64,000 nucleotides of DNA from Sandaracinaceae bacterium (GTDB lineage Bacteria > Myxococcota_A > Polyangia > Polyangiales > JADJQN01). Shown one piece after another: positions 61,311 through 64,000 of the stretch. A model generated the notes under the pieces. That model had not been told where the DNA came from, searched no databases, and worked only from the letters and a program-made list of their open reading frames with translations. The translations under genes were made by a program, and so were the position numbers. Each line of letters begins with the position of its first letter. Positions within the stretch are counted from its first letter, which is position 1. The DNA lies in contig JADJQN010000003.1 of the NCBI GenBank assembly GCA_016712745.1, forward strand, positions 806,001 to 870,000, written 5' to 3'.

Positions 61311-62584
61311 AGAGCGAACTCCGGTGCCAGGACACCGATCTCTTGCAAGCGTTGAAGCACCACGCCAGGACGATCGGTGACGATGCCATTGGGCCCTGCG
61401 CTGCGCAGAATTTCGTCGATGAAATCCGTTTCGTCGATGGTCCAAAAGACGACCTCGATACCCTGACTCTGCAACGCACGAACGCTGTCAGTCGATGGGC
61501 CGCGCGTCCAACGAGGACCCCACATCGCGCAGCCCGCACTGACTGCTTGCTCGGGTTCAATCTCGTAGACGCAGTGGATTGGCCGTGAGCCACGCAGGCT
61601 TACAAACGTTTCGAGGCTATCTAGGTCGGGCAAGCCAACTACGATGCGAACGTCGCGCGTAGCAAGCTCGGCACGCAGCTGCGCCTCTTCGACAGCGCGC
61701 ATGACCGACGCAAGGGCTTCCGGCTGTTTCACGTCCAGCCACACGCGAGTGAGCAAGGTCTCATCTATAATGACGGACAGGGCGTCAGAAAGCGTCGGGA
61801 TAGCCTCGCCGTACTTTGCTGCACACAACTCGCGTACTGCCGCGAGAGTGAACTCGTTCACCGGTCCCACGCAGTCACGCCCCCGCACGAGACGCGAGCT
61901 GAAATTGTCGTCGTGAAAGAGAATAGGAACCTCATCGGCCGTGAGGTTCACGTCGAGTTCGATGCCGGTTGCACCCATGCCTTCAACGAGACGCATTGCC
62001 TCAATCGTGTTCTCGGACGCGCCGCAATCATCCACGGTACGACATCCCGAGTGCACGATGATGTGAAAGCGCTCAGTGCCGGGCACAAGTGGGCGATCGA
62101 AACTTAGTGTGCTGCTCGACCCGACATCGCGATCGTCGTTGTCGGTGAAGTTTCCGCGTAAAGACGCCCGACTCGGCACCGTCGTTCCCGCGCAAAGCGC
62201 GCTTGCGATCGCCTCGCCTTCAACAAAGAGTCGTACAAGTCCCGCGTCGGAGCCAGTCGAATGACGCCAATAGCCTTCGAGCACCAGGCGTGTTCCCCCA
62301 TCCGAACAGCCCGCGCGCATGTTCGCGTAGGCGCCGTTGTCGTTGCCAAAGAGCGACAAGCCCACACGCGTACCCCGCAGCACGACGCGTTGTCCGAAAC
62401 CATGTGCGTCACCGCTCAGTAGGTAATTTCCTTCGAGCCCCGCATACGATTCGCGCGGGAGGGGCGTGGCTGTGCGGAGCAAGCTCTCTTCGCCAAAGTC
62501 CGGAGGCACGAAAGGACTTGGCGGCTCGCAAGCGGAGCTGAGCGCCACAACAAGCACGAGTAGAAATGAATGACTAGAACTCAT
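61307..62584 (-). CDS. Glycerophosphodiester phosphodiesterase-like lipoprotein
   Basis: 425 residues, start ATG 62584 (11 bases inside the upstream gene). Lipobox LSSAC (Cys19). N-terminal about 170 residues are unassigned (Gly-rich, two Cys pairs). GDPD core from about 172: IIVHSGCRTVDD (His178, Gly180, where HRG is usual), SENTIEAM, GIELDVNL (Glu209, Asp211) and ILFHDDNF (His224), then IPTLSDALSVI. The His and acid ligands are kept, but the Arg of HRG is Ser179. Envelope phospholipid or glycerophosphodiester turnover is inferred. Confidence 0.85.
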   Translation of the reverse strand: MSSSHSFLLVLVVALSSACEPPSPFVPPDFGEESLLRTATPLPRESYAGLEGNYLLSGDAHGFGQRVVLRGTRVGLSLFGNDNGAYANMRAGCSDGGTRLVLEGYWRHSTGSDAGLVRLFVEGEAIASALCAGTTVPSRASLRGNFTDNDDRDVGSSSTLSFDRPLVPGTERFHIIVHSGCRTVDDCGASENTIEAMRLVEGMGATGIELDVNLTADEVPILFHDDNFSSRLVRGRDCVGPVNEFTLAAVRELCAAKYGEAIPTLSDALSVIIDETLLTRVWLDVKQPEALASVMRAVEEAQLRAELATRDVRIVVGLPDLDSLETFVSLRGSRPIHCVYEIEPEQAVSAGCAMWGPRWTRGPSTDSVRALQSQGIEVVFWTIDETDFIDEILRSAGPNGIVTDRPGVVLQRLQEIGVLAPEFAL

Positions 62585-63314
62585 AGCCCGCCACCAGACT
62601 TGGGTAGAGAGAGCGTTCGGGAATGTCGGTGAACGAAAGCCAACTCAAGGCGTCGTACGTCGCGTAATTGAGAGTGATGCCGTAGTAGACGTAGTCGTCG
62701 CGGAAGACCGGCGTCTCAACCATCACGCCAAACGAGGGACCGGACACCGGCGCGACATTCACGACGACACTGCGACTTCCGAAACGAATGTGCTGCGGGA
62801 AGTTGAGATGGAGCTCTGCGCGAAGGCTGACGCGACTTCCTCCCACGGAAAAAGAGAAGCCCACCGAGGGTGTGTGAGTCAGACCAAAGCCGTCCGCATC
62901 GTAGCCCTGCAAACGAGCGCTCCCAACCCACGCTCCGATACGGTAGCCAAAGAAGAACGCGCATCGATAGACAGGCAACGACCAGGCCGCGCCCATCTGC
63001 AGGTGGTTGTATAGAAGTACGGCACCCGCCCGCACTTCGAACGAAAACGCATGGGGCAGCGCCAAGCGAAAGAAGCCCTCGGCGAATGGAAGCTGCTGCG
63101 CTTCCGCTTCGACCACTCGCTGTGGAAGCAGATCGAAGCTGAGGCCGACCGCGCCGCGCCGTGAATAGGGCTGCGCCGCACGCGCATCTGCAATCAAGGG
63201 CTCGCGCGGCAGGTCTTCGGCACTCGCGCCTAGCGTGAGCGTCATAAGCCCACTCGAGAGAAGCACGACGGTTATCAGAGCTCGCACGCGCCAGATATTG
63301 GTGCGCTCTGCCAA
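62574..63314 (-). CDS. Putative outer-membrane protein
   Basis: 246 residues from ATG 63314. Signal peptide (ALITVVLLSSGLMTLTLGASA) then EDLPREP. Barrel-like: GAVGLSFDLLPQRV, FRLALPHAFSFEVRAG, FFFGYRIGAWVGSARL, VGFSFSVGGSRVSLRAELHLNF, and C-terminal LYPSLVAGYEF, ending in Phe with an aromatic two before it. First gene of the coupled trio, 11-base overlap with the GDPD. The 212 bases upstream hold the promoter region for it and for the divergent glycosyltransferase. Confidence 0.77.
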   Translation of the reverse strand: MAERTNIWRVRALITVVLLSSGLMTLTLGASAEDLPREPLIADARAAQPYSRRGAVGLSFDLLPQRVVEAEAQQLPFAEGFFRLALPHAFSFEVRAGAVLLYNHLQMGAAWSLPVYRCAFFFGYRIGAWVGSARLQGYDADGFGLTHTPSVGFSFSVGGSRVSLRAELHLNFPQHIRFGSRSVVVNVAPVSGPSFGVMVETPVFRDDYVYYGITLNYATYDALSWLSFTDIPERSLYPSLVAGYEF

Positions 63315-63526
63315 CAGTCAACGGCCAGGCTATCTCCGTGCGGGCATATTCACGCCGGACGCGAGAATCTCGTACGATCGCAGCCGCGCGCCGTGGATCC
63401 AGAATCGAAAGCGGAATCTCGAGCTTGGCAGCTCCGGCCGTCGCGCGATTCCGAAAGCCCTCGGACTTCAATCGCAAGCGCGGCGATTAGCGCGTCAGAA
63501 ATACGAGTAGCGCGTCGCCCTCGCCT

Positions 63527-64000
63527 GTGCGATGCACAAAGCAGGAGTCAATCATTAAGGCGAGCAACGCGAATGGCGCGTCCAATACCGCGGACGCATC
63601 CGTCCGCAAAATAGGCTTGCTGGGTAACCACGCGCCACGCCGCTGCGGAATCGCGACTTTCACAACCGATCTCGCCGACGCTCTTACGAGCGAGGTGCCC
63701 AACGTCGATTGCTTTGTTCTTGCGATGAACGACGCGGGCAAGCATCACGCCTATCCGGGACGCGTCCGATTCGAGATCGCGGACAACGATTTGTCAGCGT
63801 ATCGCCGCGCAGCGGATTTTCTGAACGTGAACGCCGTCGATATCGTGTGCGTTCAGCACGAATACGGAATCTTTGGCGGCAAAGCGGGCGGCTACTTGCT
63901 CTCGCTCTTGCGCGAGCTGCGCATGCCTATCGTGACCACGCTGCACACCATTCTCGCCGAGCCCAACCCGCATCAGCGGCGCGTGATGGACGAGCTCACC
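63527..64000 (+). CDS. Glycosyltransferase (GT4-like), 5' part
   Basis: Open frame from GTG 63527 to the right edge (158 codons, no stop). The clear homology begins at KIGLLGNHAPRRCGIATFTTD; a preceding stop at 63488-63490 limits the start. GTG 63527 or TTG 63617 are the possible starts. The N-terminal GT-B motifs (CGIATFTTDLADAL, HEYGIFGGKAGGYLLSLL, LRMPIVTTLHTIL) fit GT4 enzymes found in myxobacteria. It diverges from the barrel-protein gene. The rest of the protein lies outside the window. Confidence 0.82.
   Translation, partial: MRCTKQESIIKASNANGASNTADASVRKIGLLGNHAPRRCGIATFTTDLADALTSEVPNVDCFVLAMNDAGKHHAYPGRVRFEIADNDLSAYRRAADFLNVNAVDIVCVQHEYGIFGGKAGGYLLSLLRELRMPIVTTLHTILAEPNPHQRRVMDELT

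Noticed and set aside
1..64000. tRNA, rRNA, integrase or transposase genes
   Set aside because: No cloverleaf or conserved rRNA segment and no recombinase motif could be recognised by reading; small RNA genes may have been missed.

Overview
The window looks like chromosome of a predatory or soil-type bacterium of the Myxococcota (Polyangia/Sandaracinaceae-like). This is an inference from style, not from a marker gene: moderately high GC, many secreted lipoproteins with Asp-Ala-Gly or Asp-Leu-Gly repeat linkers, Cys-rich extracellular proteins, several small outer-membrane barrel-like proteins, and an FG-GAP/CARDB-type secreted protein. No rRNA, tRNA, CRISPR array, integrase or transposase was recognised. 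Stops are standard: many genes end in TGA.

Layout. 1-4570: the 3' part of a secreted Cys-rich protein with an in-frame TGA, a secreted hypothetical protein, ribose-5-phosphate isomerase A and a metallophosphoesterase lipoprotein. 4633-10664: a single-module nonribosomal peptide synthetase (C-A-T-TE, with a Cys in the thioesterase nucleophile position), a convergent RTX-like lipoprotein, and an EntD/Sfp-type phosphopantetheinyl transferase that could activate it. 10666-37038: a large exopolysaccharide locus of Wzx/Wzy type. A minus-strand operon (flippase, GH9 glycosidase, WecG/TagA transferase, deacetylase) diverges from a tightly overlapping plus-strand operon (GT4, GT2, nucleotidyltransferase-like, alkaline-phosphatase-like, GT4, O-antigen-ligase/Wzy). 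These are followed by an OPX export lipoprotein, a co-polymerase with a degenerate kinase half, the initiating sugar-1-phosphate transferase behind a structured leader, further GT and acetyltransferase genes, an SGNH-like protein, and a NadE-like / AsnB / Gfo-Idh set that may amidate and oxidise a sugar. A strong bidirectional terminator at 37039-37088 closes the locus.

37091-41767: stress or redox genes (ferritin-like, FMN reductase, CsbD) and then a compact acyl-activation cassette: acyl-AMP ligase, PrmC-like methyltransferase, acyl carrier protein and a small membrane protein. 41803-50713: very Gly-rich or Cys-rich surface lipoproteins interleaved with housekeeping genes (YaeQ, an HD phosphohydrolase, a 4HBT thioesterase, a NodB deacetylase). 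50732-64000: mixed metabolic and envelope genes: an odd SDR protein with a CxxC zinc-finger-like motif, Spx/ArsC, tandem FKBP, PrsW, M32 carboxypeptidase, MsrB, a DUF455-ATP-grasp overlapping pair, a cyclase-homology protein, an outer-membrane protein / phosphodiesterase / outer-membrane protein overlapping trio, and the 5' part of a glycosyltransferase running off the right edge.

The points most worth following up are the Cys-thioesterase NRPS with its PPTase, the structured leader before the initiating transferase, the nucleotidyltransferase/phosphatase pair buried in the polysaccharide operon, the acyl-activation cassette, and the SDR-like protein that lacks the catalytic Tyr.
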